Assembly: GCA_020073345.1 (NCBI GenBank)
Contig: JAIQFI010000012.1
Coordinates: 1 to 64,000, forward strand
Length of the DNA stretch: 64,000 bases
Direction: 5' to 3'
From: Terriglobia bacterium
GTDB lineage: Bacteria; Acidobacteriota; Terriglobia; Bryobacterales; Bryobacteraceae
Shown: positions 25,705 to 34,821 of the stretch, piece after piece
How positions within the stretch are numbered: the stretch's first letter is position 1
Layout of the letters: every line of letters starts with the position of its first letter
Translations under genes and position numbers: made by a program
The notes under the pieces: generated by a model
What the model was told of the DNA's origin: nothing
What the model saw: the letters and a program-made list of their open reading frames with translations, nothing else
Database searches by the model: none

Positions 25705-28700
25705 ATGCGGCTCACCATCACATTGTTACTCCTGGGCGTCGCGCCAGGTTTTATAACGTTCGCGGCGAACCAGGAACGCTCGCTACCCACATTCTTCATC
25801 CCCAATGCCGGCCAGACCGAGCCTTCGATTCGCTATGCGGCGCAAACACCGGAGTTACACGCCGGATTCGCCCTTGACTCCGCGATCTTTCAGATTCACG
25901 GGACCCGGCTGCGGGTTCGCTTCGCCGGCGCGAATGAGGACGTCACCATTCAGGGCCTGGACACGATGGCGGGGCGCGTCAATTTTCTGATTGGCGACGA
26001 TCCGGCCGCCTGGCACACCAGCCTTCCCGCGTATAGCAGCATCGTCTACCGCAACCTGTATCCCGGGATCGACATGAAGTACACAGGAAGCGACCCTAAA
26101 CTTAAATCGGAATTCCTGATTGCGCCCCGCGCCAATCCTGCCCGGATTCTCATGGAGTACACAGGAACCGATCGCATATCCATCGATGTCGATGGCGACC
26201 TAGTGGTCCGGGCTGGCGCCGCCAAGCTGCGCGAGCAAGCGCCCACGGCGTATCAGGAATCGGAGGGCGTCCGGCATCCGGTCAGGGCCGGCTACCGCAT
26301 CCTTGGCGGCAACACCGTTGGGTTCGACCTGGGCGACTACGACGTCACCCGGCCACTGATCATCGATCCTGTGATTTCCTACTCCACTTACATGGGCGGA
26401 ACCGCACAAAGCGCCGTCACCGCTCTGGCCGTGGACGCGGCCGGCGACTTGTATGCGGCCGGTTGGACCGAGGCCATCGATTTTCCGGTGTCGAATGCCA
26501 TTCAGGCGGTGAACCGCGGAGGTGTGGATGCGTTCGTATTCAAGCTGAACCCCACCGGCAGCACGCTCCTCTACGCCACCTACATTGGCGGCCGCGGCGA
26601 CGATCGCGCCGCCGGCGTTGCAGTCGATTCATCGGGGCAGATCTACCTGGCTGGCTCCACCGCCTCCAGCGACTTTCCGCTGGCGTCGCCCGTTCGCTCG
26701 ACGCTCGGCGGCTCCCGCGATGCGTTCGCGGTAAAACTGAACGCTATCGGGAATCTGCTGGCTTACAGCACGTATCTGGGCGGCTCCGGCTATGATGCGG
26801 CCACCGCCATCCGTGTGGATGCCGCTGGAAATGCCTTTCTCGCGGGCGACACACAGTCCTCCGATTTCCCGCTGTTGACCCCCGTGCAATCCGTGTTCGG
26901 CGGTAAGACCGATGTGTTCGTCACCAGGCTCACCTCCGCGGGCGCGATTTCCTTCAGCACCTACCTGGGTGGCAACAACGACGAGCACGCCGGCGGCATC
27001 GCGGTGGATTCCGCGGGAATGATTTATGTCGCGGGGGGCACCACCTCGACGAATTTCCCGCTGGCCGCGCCACTCCAGGCCGTCAACGGCGGCAGCCAGG
27101 ACGCCTTCGTCACGAAGATCTCCACCAGCCCGGCGGCGCTGCTCTACAGCACGTATTTAGGCGGCAATGGCGGACAAATTGGCTCTCCCGAGCAAGCCAA
27201 CGCCATCGCCGTCGATTCCGCTGGCTCAGCTTATATCGCCGGAGTCACCAACTCGACCAATTTTCCGGTAACCGCCGGAGCGTTCCAAAGTGCTTTCAAT
27301 GGAGCTCAGGATGCCTTCGTCACGAAGCTGAACGCAGCGGGAAACGCCAAAGTGTATAGCACCTACCTCGGAAGCGCAAGCTTCGACTGGGCCAGCGGCA
27401 TCGCCATCGATTCGGCCGGCAACGCTTATGTGGCCGGCTATACTTCTTCGGCCGGATTCCCGGTGGTCGGCGGCGTTCAAACCGGATTCAAGGGATTTTA
27501 CGACGCCTTCGTCTCCAAGCTCAGCCCCCTGGGGAACGGTCTCGCGTTTTCCACCCTGTACGGGGGCACGGGCGCCGATCAGGCCAATGCCATCGCCCTC
27601 GATACCTCCGGAAACATGTTCGTCGGCGGGCAGACCAGTTCGTTCGATCTGCCCTTGCAGAGCGCCATTCAGTCGTTCAACGTCGGCGGCAGCACGGGAT
27701 GGGTCGCGCGGCTAGGCGTGACGGCCCCGCCACCGCAGCTTCCCGCCGCGAACTCGGTCGCGCCGTCCTCCGGGAGCGGCAATACAGTGACGTTCACGGC
27801 CCAATACTCGCATCCGGACGGTGCGGCCAGCCTGACCACGGTCGCCCTGTTGCTGAACACCACTGCCTCACTCAACTTCGCCTGCTACGTAACCTATTTT
27901 CCGGCTACCAACCTGTTTAGCTTGGCGAACGACGACGCCTCCACCGGCAGCATTTCTGTCACCCCAGGAGGCGGAAGCGGGGCGAACGACCAGTGCACAC
28001 TCAACGGAGCGGGCAGTTCCGCCAGCATCGTTGGCGGCTCGAGTCTGATACTCAGCGTCTCGCTCATCTTCCAGCCGAGTTTTGCAGGCGCCAAGACAGT
28101 GTATCTATACGCTGCCGATGCCGTCACCAGCACCGGCTTTCTGGCGAAAGGGACTTGGAGCGTGACCATTCCACCGCGTTTTCCCTCCGTCGATTCGGTG
28201 TCGCCCAACGCCAGCACGGGCGCCAGCCAGGCCTTTACGTTCGTCTTCTCCGACACACAAAACGCCTCGAACCTGACGAACACGGCCATGTTGTTCAGCG
28301 CCTCAGGGAGTCTTGCCAATTCCTGTTACATCGTTTACGATCCGGTTGCAGGATCGATCCGGCTTTTTACCGACGATGCGCAAGGGTCCGGGTCCAAGCC
28401 GGTGGGTTCCACCACTGTTCTGCAAAACAGCCAGTGCGCTCTCGGCGCGGTTTCCGTGAGTACGGCTGGGCTGTCGCAGATCGTGACTTTGAACATAACG
28501 TTCAAAGCGGCCTTTGGCGGGCTGAAGAACATTTACGGGTTTGCGTCGGAGGGGGCCGTGAATACCGGCTATGTCCTGCGTGGCACCTACCTGGTGGCCG
28601 CGGGGGGAATTCCCATAGCAGACTCAGTCATCCCCTCGGCCGGCTCCGGGCCCGGCCAACGCTTCAGCTTTACGGTCTCCGATCAAGGCGGTAACGGATA

Positions 28701-29475
28701 CATTGTCGCGGTCGCGATGCTATTTTCTGCGACCTTGGATACCAACAATGCGTGCAGCCTGGTTTACGACCGGGGCCGCAACACCGTTTCGCTCGCGTTC
28801 GACAATCCCGCTAACGGCGCATCCACGCTGGTTCCAGGATCGTCCACCGTGGTTTCGAACCATCAATGCACGCTGAGGGGCGCCAACTCGACCGTCGTCG
28901 CGGGGACCACTTCTCTGGTGATCACCGTGGACCTCTTCTTCAATGCGAACTTCTTCGGCGCCAAGAACGCTTATCTCTATGCTGCAGAGAGCGCAACCAA
29001 TTCCGGCTGGGTCACCGTGGGAGGCTGGACTGTAACCGGCGGAGCGCCCACGGCCGACTCCGTTATTCCCGACTCGGGCTCGGACTTGTCGCCGAACTTC
29101 ACCTTTACCGTGTCCGATTCCTCGTCCCAGGAAAACATCGCCGGCATGACCATGCTCATCACCAACGGCGCCCCCACCAATCTGGCGAACGCGTGCTACC
29201 TGTTCTACAACCGGGTTGCGTCGACGATCGGACTTTATGACGACAGCGGCACGGTGTTGAGCACCAAAGGCATCGGATCCGCGGCCAACTTGCAAAACAG
29301 CCAGTGCGCGGTCGGTTTTACGGTCATGATCACGTCCGGGAACTCCGTTTCTTTCACCATCAACGTGGTCCTCAAATCGCCGGCCTTCAGTGGCGCCAAA
29401 ACCGTCTACCTGCAGGCCCTCGAACCGAACACGACCTCCGGCTGGGTTGCGCGCGGGACATGGACAGTGCCCTAG
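25705..29475 (+). CDS. giant secreted SBBP-repeat protein with four tandem Cys-pair domains
   Basis: A 1256-residue exported protein with a signal peptide (RLTITLLLLGVAPGFITFAA). Residues 25-220 form a conserved N-terminal module (FFIPNAGQTEPSIRY; GRVNFLIGDDPAAWHT; YPGIDMKYTGSDPKLKSEF; RPLIIDPVISYSTYMGG). Residues about 225-670 hold eight or so SBBP beta-propeller repeats of roughly 50 residues, each with YSTYLGG, a VDSAG core and a D-AFV-KL motif. Residues 680-1256 are four tandem copies, about 144 residues each, starting SVxPxxGSG and containing one ACYxxY and one NxQC motif. I recall similar Cys-pair domains as common in acidobacterial exoproteins. There is no PEP-CTERM or other sorting tail. 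Function is unknown; adhesion or carbohydrate binding is a guess. Confidence 0.85.
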   Translation: MRLTITLLLLGVAPGFITFAANQERSLPTFFIPNAGQTEPSIRYAAQTPELHAGFALDSAIFQIHGTRLRVRFAGANEDVTIQGLDTMAGRVNFLIGDDPAAWHTSLPAYSSIVYRNLYPGIDMKYTGSDPKLKSEFLIAPRANPARILMEYTGTDRISIDVDGDLVVRAGAAKLREQAPTAYQESEGVRHPVRAGYRILGGNTVGFDLGDYDVTRPLIIDPVISYSTYMGGTAQSAVTALAVDAAGDLYAAGWTEAIDFPVSNAIQAVNRGGVDAFVFKLNPTGSTLLYATYIGGRGDDRAAGVAVDSSGQIYLAGSTASSDFPLASPVRSTLGGSRDAFAVKLNAIGNLLAYSTYLGGSGYDAATAIRVDAAGNAFLAGDTQSSDFPLLTPVQSVFGGKTDVFVTRLTSAGAISFSTYLGGNNDEHAGGIAVDSAGMIYVAGGTTSTNFPLAAPLQAVNGGSQDAFVTKISTSPAALLYSTYLGGNGGQIGSPEQANAIAVDSAGSAYIAGVTNSTNFPVTAGAFQSAFNGAQDAFVTKLNAAGNAKVYSTYLGSASFDWASGIAIDSAGNAYVAGYTSSAGFPVVGGVQTGFKGFYDAFVSKLSPLGNGLAFSTLYGGTGADQANAIALDTSGNMFVGGQTSSFDLPLQSAIQSFNVGGSTGWVARLGVTAPPPQLPAANSVAPSSGSGNTVTFTAQYSHPDGAASLTTVALLLNTTASLNFACYVTYFPATNLFSLANDDASTGSISVTPGGGSGANDQCTLNGAGSSASIVGGSSLILSVSLIFQPSFAGAKTVYLYAADAVTSTGFLAKGTWSVTIPPRFPSVDSVSPNASTGASQAFTFVFSDTQNASNLTNTAMLFSASGSLANSCYIVYDPVAGSIRLFTDDAQGSGSKPVGSTTVLQNSQCALGAVSVSTAGLSQIVTLNITFKAAFGGLKNIYGFASEGAVNTGYVLRGTYLVAAGGIPIADSVIPSAGSGPGQRFSFTVSDQGGNGYIVAVAMLFSATLDTNNACSLVYDRGRNTVSLAFDNPANGASTLVPGSSTVVSNHQCTLRGANSTVVAGTTSLVITVDLFFNANFFGAKNAYLYAAESATNSGWVTVGGWTVTGGAPTADSVIPDSGSDLSPNFTFTVSDSSSQENIAGMTMLITNGAPTNLANACYLFYNRVASTIGLYDDSGTVLSTKGIGSAANLQNSQCAVGFTVMITSGNSVSFTINVVLKSPAFSGAKTVYLQALEPNTTSGWVARGTWTVP

Positions 29476-30296
29476 GGCTGTTCGCCGCGCTCCAGCAAAA
29501 AGAGCGCGATACTGGCCCCGGCGGGCGGAGTCCCATGGACGATCCATCGATATCCGGACGATTCGAGGCATGCGAACAGCTCCTCAACCGAAAGAAACTC
29601 GGTGTGCAGCTCCAGAACGATGTAGCGGATCAGATGCTCCCAGTCGCGGATGTGCAGGAATAGCTGCCGCTCGCCGCCTTCAATGTCACACTTGAGCACC
29701 AGGGTCGCATTGGTCTTGGCCGAACACGTTTTAGCCGCACCTGCGATCTCGGCCAGCGGGAGAACTGGAATTCCCGCGTTCGAAAGCGCGCCCATGCGCA
29801 TTCCCCAGGCTCCGTTTCCCGAGTCGCACTGTTCCGCAAAGCTCCGTTCCGCCCCCACGAACGCAGGAATCGCAGTAGTCAGCGCCGCTAACCCGCTTCT
29901 TCGCAAATTCTCCGAGAGCAGCCGGAAATTGTCCGGGTCGGGTTCCACCGCGATGATCTGGCCGATTTCCAGCGCTCGTGCCTCTAGCTCCTTAGCAATG
30001 TACAGAGCGCTTAACCCAATATTTGCTCCCAGATCGATCAGCGTGACGCGACCTAGATGATCGGGCAGCACGGCGATGAACCGGGCGTACGCCCTCTCGA
30101 TAAAAATCTCGTCGAATACTTTGGAATCCGTAGTGCCAATGCGTAGTGCGATGGAAACGCCGCCTCGCAGCTGGTACGTGCAAAGGCCTGGCCCCGATCT
30201 GGCCGCATTCAGCACGTACCGGAGCTTGTCGATGGTCACCAGATCCGATACAGCGATCAGGCACAGCTTTCGCACGACGCTGTACAGTCGATTCAC
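29472..30296 (-). CDS. FkbM-family methyltransferase
   Basis: A 274-residue S-adenosylmethionine methyltransferase of the FkbM type. The nucleotide-binding motif is VTLIDLGANIGLSALYIAKE, the post-II acidic loop is IIAVEPDPDNFRLLSENLRR, and the FkbM hallmark LVLKCDIEGGERQLFLHI precedes IVLELHTEFLSVEEL. These enzymes often O-methylate sugars of glycans or secondary metabolites. The start is GTG at 30296 and its stop overlaps that of the SBBP gene by 4 bases. No other glycan genes are adjacent, so the substrate is unknown. Confidence 0.87.
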   Translation of the reverse strand: MNRLYSVVRKLCLIAVSDLVTIDKLRYVLNAARSGPGLCTYQLRGGVSIALRIGTTDSKVFDEIFIERAYARFIAVLPDHLGRVTLIDLGANIGLSALYIAKELEARALEIGQIIAVEPDPDNFRLLSENLRRSGLAALTTAIPAFVGAERSFAEQCDSGNGAWGMRMGALSNAGIPVLPLAEIAGAAKTCSAKTNATLVLKCDIEGGERQLFLHIRDWEHLIRYIVLELHTEFLSVEELFACLESSGYRWIVHGTPPAGASIALFLLERGEQP

Positions 30297-30357
30297 CCTG
30301 CTTTGCTAGTGCGTTTTGCCCCGAAGAATCTCCGGAAAACCAGTACCATGAAGCGCG

Positions 30358-30366
30358 TACTATAAA
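30358..30366 (+). promoter_or_regulatory. candidate -10 box for the small protein gene at 30369
   Basis: TACTAT/TATAAA lie within the last 11 bases before the ATG at 30369, leaving no room for a Shine-Dalgarno. This is among the strongest leaderless candidates in the window. Confidence 0.4.
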
Positions 30367-30368
30367 GC

Positions 30369-30620
30369 ATGTCCGTCTTCGACGACCGCAAGGACGCTCT
30401 CGAACAGCACGAATTCCAGATGGGTCTGGAGCGCGGGCGTTTGGCGGTCACGCTCGATCTGCTCACCGATGCGCTGGTGTTGGTAGGCCAACACGGCGTC
30501 TATTGCCAGAGCGCGCGGCAGCCGGGCAAGCCCGCCATGGACGTTCAGTTGATCGATAAATGCATCACTGACGCCAAGGACCTGGTTTCGAGCGTCATGA
30601 TGGAACTCAAGAAGAAATGA
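30369..30620 (+). CDS. small conserved-looking protein of unknown function
   Basis: An 83-residue, mostly helical, cytoplasmic protein starting MSVFDDRKDALEQHEFQMGL and ending DAKDLVSSVMMELKKK. I do not recognise the family. Reasons to accept it: it lies upstream of and overlaps the alcohol dehydrogenase gene by ATGA, so it is translated with it; it follows a clear -10-like box; and nothing else fills the space. It has one Cys (C46) and no metal or nucleotide motif. Whether it is a partner of the dehydrogenase is an inference from coupling only. Confidence 0.78.
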   Translation: MSVFDDRKDALEQHEFQMGLERGRLAVTLDLLTDALVLVGQHGVYCQSARQPGKPAMDVQLIDKCITDAKDLVSSVMMELKKK

Positions 30621-31606
30621 AGGCTGCGGTTCTAGCCCGCCCCGCCGGCATCGCTTCCCGGCCGCTGGAAATCCGCGACATGCCGATTCCCACACCCGCG
30701 CCCGGCCAGGTCCTGCTGCGTGTCCGCGCCTGCGGGGTGTGCCGCACGGATCTGCACATTGTCGAAGGCGAGCTGAAGCCGCTGCGCGATCATGTCATCC
30801 CGGGCCACCAGATCGTCGGGGAAGCGGTGGATTCCACCGGTGCACGTTTGGGAGTTACCCGTTATGGTGTGACATGGATGGCTGGTATCGATGGAACCTG
30901 CGAGTTCTGCCGCCGCGGCGAGGAGAACTTGTGTGATTCGCCCGCTTTCACCGGATACACCATGGATGGCGGCTTCGCCGAGTTCGCGGTGGCGCGTTCG
31001 GACTTCGCGATTCCCCTGCCCGCGGGACTCGATGATTTGCAAGCCGCGCCCCTGCTGTGCGCCGGCGTCATCGGATTCCGCAGCCTCCGCGTTGCCGGCG
31101 TCCAGCGCGGCGAGCGTGTGGGACTATTCGGCTTCGGTGCATCGGCGCATCTTGCTCTTCCCGTGCTCCGGGCATGGGGATGCCACGTGTCCGTTTCGAC
31201 GCGCGGCGCGACCCACCGCAAGCTGGCCGAGTCCATGGGAGCCGATTGGGTGGGATCCGAGCGCGACCGCCCACCGATCCCGCTCGACCGCGCGATCACC
31301 TTCGCCCCCAGCGGCGATGTGGTCGTAGCGGCGCTGGCGAGTCTGCGTAAGGGCGGTGTGGTGGCCATCAACGCCATCCACCTGGATCGCATCCCTGAAT
31401 TCGACTACGACAGTCTGTTGTGGGGCGAGCGGCAGATCCGCAGTGTCGCCAACGTGACTCGCGCGGACGCGCGCGATTTCCTGCAGCTGGCGAGCGAGAT
31501 CGGACTCCGGCCCAAGGTCACCGTGTTCCGGCTGGAGCAGGCCAACGAAGCGTTGCTGGCCCTTAAGAACGACGCCATCGATGGAGCCGCGGTTGTGGTT
31601 CCCTGA
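30617..31606 (+). CDS. zinc-dependent alcohol dehydrogenase (MDR family)
   Basis: A 329-residue medium-chain dehydrogenase/reductase. The catalytic zinc site is present: CGVCRTDLHIVEGEL with the first Cys and the GHQIVGE motif with His and Glu. The structural-zinc loop reads DGTCEFCRRGEENLC, with three of the usual four Cys; the first is Asp. The nucleotide fold is VGLFGFGASAHLALPVL, with alternative GxGxxA spacing, followed by VSTRGATHRKLAESMGADWV. It resembles AdhA-type alcohol dehydrogenases acting on simple alcohols with NAD(P). It is translationally coupled to the small protein upstream. Confidence 0.9.
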   Translation: MKAAVLARPAGIASRPLEIRDMPIPTPAPGQVLLRVRACGVCRTDLHIVEGELKPLRDHVIPGHQIVGEAVDSTGARLGVTRYGVTWMAGIDGTCEFCRRGEENLCDSPAFTGYTMDGGFAEFAVARSDFAIPLPAGLDDLQAAPLLCAGVIGFRSLRVAGVQRGERVGLFGFGASAHLALPVLRAWGCHVSVSTRGATHRKLAESMGADWVGSERDRPPIPLDRAITFAPSGDVVVAALASLRKGGVVAINAIHLDRIPEFDYDSLLWGERQIRSVANVTRADARDFLQLASEIGLRPKVTVFRLEQANEALLALKNDAIDGAAVVVP

Positions 31607-31610
31607 TGCG

Positions 31611-32720
31611 TTACTCGGCTAGCTCGCGGCGCATCGCTTCGAGCGACTGCTGCATGCCCTCTTCGTTCGGCTCGTTCTCCTCATGCCGCGTGACGACTTC
31701 GGCGAACAGGGGCACCAGCTCCGGATCGCGCCATCCCCGGCGCACTTCCTCGAGCATGATCGCCACAGCGCGATCGTGCGAAAAAGCCGGCTTATAGGGC
31801 CGCGCGGTGGTGAGCGCGTCGTAGATGTCGGCGACTTGCAGGATCCGCGCCAGCAGCGGAATGTCTTCGCCCGCCATACCGTCCGGATAACCGCTTCCAT
31901 CCCAGCGCTCGTGATGGCTGCGAATAATGGGCAGCACGGGCGCCAGCGTCTTCATCGGGCGGCAGATTTGTTCGCCGCGAATGGTATGCTGCCGCATCGT
32001 CTCCCATTCTTCTTCCGTGAGCAATCCGCGCTTGAACAGGATCGCGTCGGGGATGCTGATTTTTCCGATGTCGTGCAGGTACCCGCCGCGGAACAGTGCC
32101 AGTTGCTCCTGTTTGGGCAGTCCCAGGGCGTTCGCCAGCGTAATGCTGTAACTGGCCAGCCGCTCGCAGTGCAACCCGGTGTAGCGGTCGCGGTGCTCCA
32201 CCGACTGCGCTAGCGCGAACAGAATGGTCTCGGCTTCTTCCAGCGAATCCACCAGCGCTTTGTGGCGCAGCATGGTGCCCACACGTGTGCGCACCAGGGC
32301 GGGCCGCAGGGGCTTGAGCAGAAAATCGTCGGCGCCCGATTCCAGGCCCGCCACCTCATTCTCGATGCCTTGGATGCTGGTCAGCATCAGGATCGGGATT
32401 AACTGGGTACGCCGGTCGGACTTGACCATCTGGCAGAATTCCATCCCGCTCATCTCCGGCAGAACCAGGTCGACCACGATCAGATCCACCTTTTCCGTGT
32501 CCAGCAGGGAGAAGGCTACGGACGGGCGCTTGGCCTCCAGAATCCGGTAAGGGGCGACTTTCAAAATTCCGCGCAGCAGGCGCCTGTTGAGATCCAGGTC
32601 GTCCACGATCAGGACGGTGGGAACGTAAGAGGGGTCCGGCGGCGCGCTTTCAAAACGCGGAAGCCGCGGTTCGGGGCGTAGCGGCAACGTGCTGACTTCA
32701 ATTTTCGTGTGCGCCGACAC
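31611..32720 (-). CDS. response regulator with HD-GYP cyclic-di-GMP phosphodiesterase domain
   Basis: A 369-residue protein. Residues about 33-150 are an intact receiver domain (VLIVDDLDLNRRLL, phosphoacceptor Asp in LIVVDLVLPEMSG, Lys in FLLKPLRP). Residues about 165-345 are an HD-GYP domain with HDIGKISIPDAIL, QHTIRGEQIC and HHERWDGSGYPDGMAGEDIP, all metal and substrate residues present. It should hydrolyse cyclic di-GMP when phosphorylated. No cognate kinase is adjacent. The GTG start at 32720 has AAAGGAAA upstream. With the PilZ protein at 44797 it is part of a c-di-GMP network in this region. Confidence 0.92.
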   Translation of the reverse strand: MSAHTKIEVSTLPLRPEPRLPRFESAPPDPSYVPTVLIVDDLDLNRRLLRGILKVAPYRILEAKRPSVAFSLLDTEKVDLIVVDLVLPEMSGMEFCQMVKSDRRTQLIPILMLTSIQGIENEVAGLESGADDFLLKPLRPALVRTRVGTMLRHKALVDSLEEAETILFALAQSVEHRDRYTGLHCERLASYSITLANALGLPKQEQLALFRGGYLHDIGKISIPDAILFKRGLLTEEEWETMRQHTIRGEQICRPMKTLAPVLPIIRSHHERWDGSGYPDGMAGEDIPLLARILQVADIYDALTTARPYKPAFSHDRAVAIMLEEVRRGWRDPELVPLFAEVVTRHEENEPNEEGMQQSLEAMRRELAE

Positions 32721-32865
32721 GAGTTTCCTTTTACTTCTTGGTCCATCGGCGGGCCGCTATCAAACAATTAGGGGAAAGAATGGAGTTGGTCTAAGGCCCA
32801 TCCCCAAGCATTTGAAGCCATAGCGGCGGGCGCGGGCGGGTTTCCGCCATCTACACTGGTACTTC

Positions 32866-34167
32866 ATGCGCGAAATCGTCTCCCCGGCGCGAGCCATCCA
32901 AGGAATTATCACGCTGCCCGGCGATAAGTCCATTTCCCACCGCTATGGAATGCTGGCGGCCATTGCTCCAGGCCGCAGCACCATCGCCAATTACTCCACC
33001 GGCGCCGACTGCCAATCCACGCTGGCCTGCATGGCTGCGCTGGGGGCGAAGATCGAGCGGCATAACGGGTCAGTTGTCATCGAAGGCGGACAGCTCCAGG
33101 AGCCTGCTGGGCCGCTCGATGCGGGTAACTCGGGTTCGACCATCCGCATGCTCTCCGGGATTTTGGCGGCGCAGGAGTTTACCTCCCGGATCGGCGGCGA
33201 CGAATCGCTCTCGCGCCGCCCCATGGGCCGCATTATCGGCCCCCTCACGGAGATGGGCGCGCGGATCGAAGCCCGCGACGGAAAGTTTCCGCCACTCGTC
33301 ATTCATGGCCGCGAGCATGGCCGCCCGCTGCATGGCATCGATTACCAGCTCCCCATGCCCAGTGCGCAGGTCAAGAGCTGTATCCTGCTGGCCGGCCTGT
33401 TCGCGCAGGGCGATACCATCGTCCGCGAGCCGGTCCGCACGCGCGATCATACCGAAATCGCGCTCAAGGAATTCGGCGCCGAGATCGAAATCGAGAAGCG
33501 GACCATTCACTTGCGCGCTGGGGCACAGCTTAGCGGGCGAGAATTAGTCGCGCCGGGCGATCTCTCTTCGGCCTGCTTCTTCCTGGTCGCCGCGCTGCTG
33601 GTTAAGGAATCGAGCCTGGTGATCCATGGCGTTGGTCTGAACCCCACGCGCTCCGCGCTGCTCGATTTTCTCGTGTCAATGGGCGCTCAGATCAAAGTGC
33701 TCGAAGTTCACCAGGTGGGAGGCGAACTGATCGGCGATCTGCGGGTGCAGGCCTCGGCGGTGACGGGCGGCCTGATCGAGGGTGGGGTGATCGAAGGAAC
33801 GCTGACCGCAGCCCTGATCGACGAGATTCCGGCCCTGGCGGTGCTCGGGGCCGTCAGCCAACACGGGCTGACGGTGCGCGACGCCGGCGAACTGCGGGTC
33901 AAGGAAACCGACCGCATCGCCACCATCGAGGCCGGTTTCCGCCAGATGGGCGTGAAAATCGAGTCCAATCCGGAAGGATTCCACGTTCCCGGCCGCCAGA
34001 GTTTTCACGCCGCTGAGATCGATTCGGCCGGCGACCATCGCATCGCCATGGCGTTCGCAGTGGCGGCGCTGGCGGCCGACGGGCCGTGTGCCATCGAAGG
34101 CGCGGAATCGGCGAGCGTGTCTTTTCCCGAGTTTTTCGCTACACTGCTACAAATCGTCCAAACATGA
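32866..34167 (+). CDS. aroA: 3-phosphoshikimate 1-carboxyvinyltransferase (EPSP synthase)
   Basis: A 433-residue EPSP synthase, which adds the enolpyruvyl group of PEP to shikimate 3-phosphate. Key motifs are LPGDKSISHRYGML with the PEP-binding Lys, PLDAGNSGSTIRMLSGILA, LSRRPMGRIIGPLTEMGARI, PMPSAQVKSCILLAG, VREPVRTRDHTEIAL, the catalytic Asp and Glu region around LIDEIPALAVLGA, VKETDRI and DHRIAMAFAVAALAADG. It starts at ATG 32866 with TACACT 8 bases upstream and no clear Shine-Dalgarno. A small histidine kinase gene starts inside its stop codon. Confidence 0.95.
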   Translation: MREIVSPARAIQGIITLPGDKSISHRYGMLAAIAPGRSTIANYSTGADCQSTLACMAALGAKIERHNGSVVIEGGQLQEPAGPLDAGNSGSTIRMLSGILAAQEFTSRIGGDESLSRRPMGRIIGPLTEMGARIEARDGKFPPLVIHGREHGRPLHGIDYQLPMPSAQVKSCILLAGLFAQGDTIVREPVRTRDHTEIALKEFGAEIEIEKRTIHLRAGAQLSGRELVAPGDLSSACFFLVAALLVKESSLVIHGVGLNPTRSALLDFLVSMGAQIKVLEVHQVGGELIGDLRVQASAVTGGLIEGGVIEGTLTAALIDEIPALAVLGAVSQHGLTVRDAGELRVKETDRIATIEAGFRQMGVKIESNPEGFHVPGRQSFHAAEIDSAGDHRIAMAFAVAALAADGPCAIEGAESASVSFPEFFATLLQIVQT

Positions 34168-34814
34168 AGACTCGCGAAGACCTGACGCTGTCCGGCCTGG
34201 TGCACGACCTCAACAACGTGTTCCAGACGCTGGTGGACGCGGCTGACCTTATTTCGGGTGATCCACGCTACGTCAAGCTCTCCGCCGCGATTCTGCGCAG
34301 CGTCGAGCGGGGCAAGAACATCGCCATCGGCATTCAGGCCGGCAACAGCGCGGCCACGCCCCTGGAACAGATCCTGGCTAACGCCGTCGCGTTCGTCGAG
34401 GATTCCATGGCCGCCGGACGCGGGCCGGAGATCAGCTTCGCGTGCGAGGTGGAGCCTGGAATCCAGCTCGGAGGACACTGGGCTTGGGAGCGGGTGCTGA
34501 TCAACCTTTTCCTGAACGCCATGCACGCCATGCCCGCCGGAGGAACCATTCAGGTCCGCGCCCGCCGTACCGCCGGGCAGGTCGAAATCGTAGTGCGCGA
34601 CGAAGGTTCAGGCATCGCGCCAGAAGTGCTGGATCATCTGTTTCTGCCGCACGTCTCCACCGGTTCGAGCGGCCTGGGGCTGCACATCGTCGAGACCATC
34701 GTGAAGCAGGAAGGTGGCTGCGTGCGCGCCGCCAACCGAAGTGACGCCCAGGGCGCGGAATTCACCATTACGCTTCCGTCCAGAGTTCAGGCCATTCCCG
34801 CACGCGCGTCATAA
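34164..34814 (+). CDS. small soluble histidine kinase core
   Basis: A 216-residue protein with only a dimerisation/phosphoacceptor helix and an ATPase domain. The likely phosphoacceptor His is in LTLSGLVHDLNNVFQTLVDA, as in kinases of the HDLNN type. The ATPase part shows NLFLNAMHAMPAGGT (N box), VRDEGSGIAPEVLDHL (G1), FLPHVSTGSSGLGLHIVE (G2) and AEFTITLPS. There is no sensor or membrane segment. The ATG at 34164 overlaps the aroA stop codon (ATGA), so it is translated with EPSP synthase. What it senses and its partner regulator are unknown; the pairing with aroA is unusual. Confidence 0.87.
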   Translation: MKTREDLTLSGLVHDLNNVFQTLVDAADLISGDPRYVKLSAAILRSVERGKNIAIGIQAGNSAATPLEQILANAVAFVEDSMAAGRGPEISFACEVEPGIQLGGHWAWERVLINLFLNAMHAMPAGGTIQVRARRTAGQVEIVVRDEGSGIAPEVLDHLFLPHVSTGSSGLGLHIVETIVKQEGGCVRAANRSDAQGAEFTITLPSRVQAIPARAS

Positions 34815-34821
34815 TTGAAGC

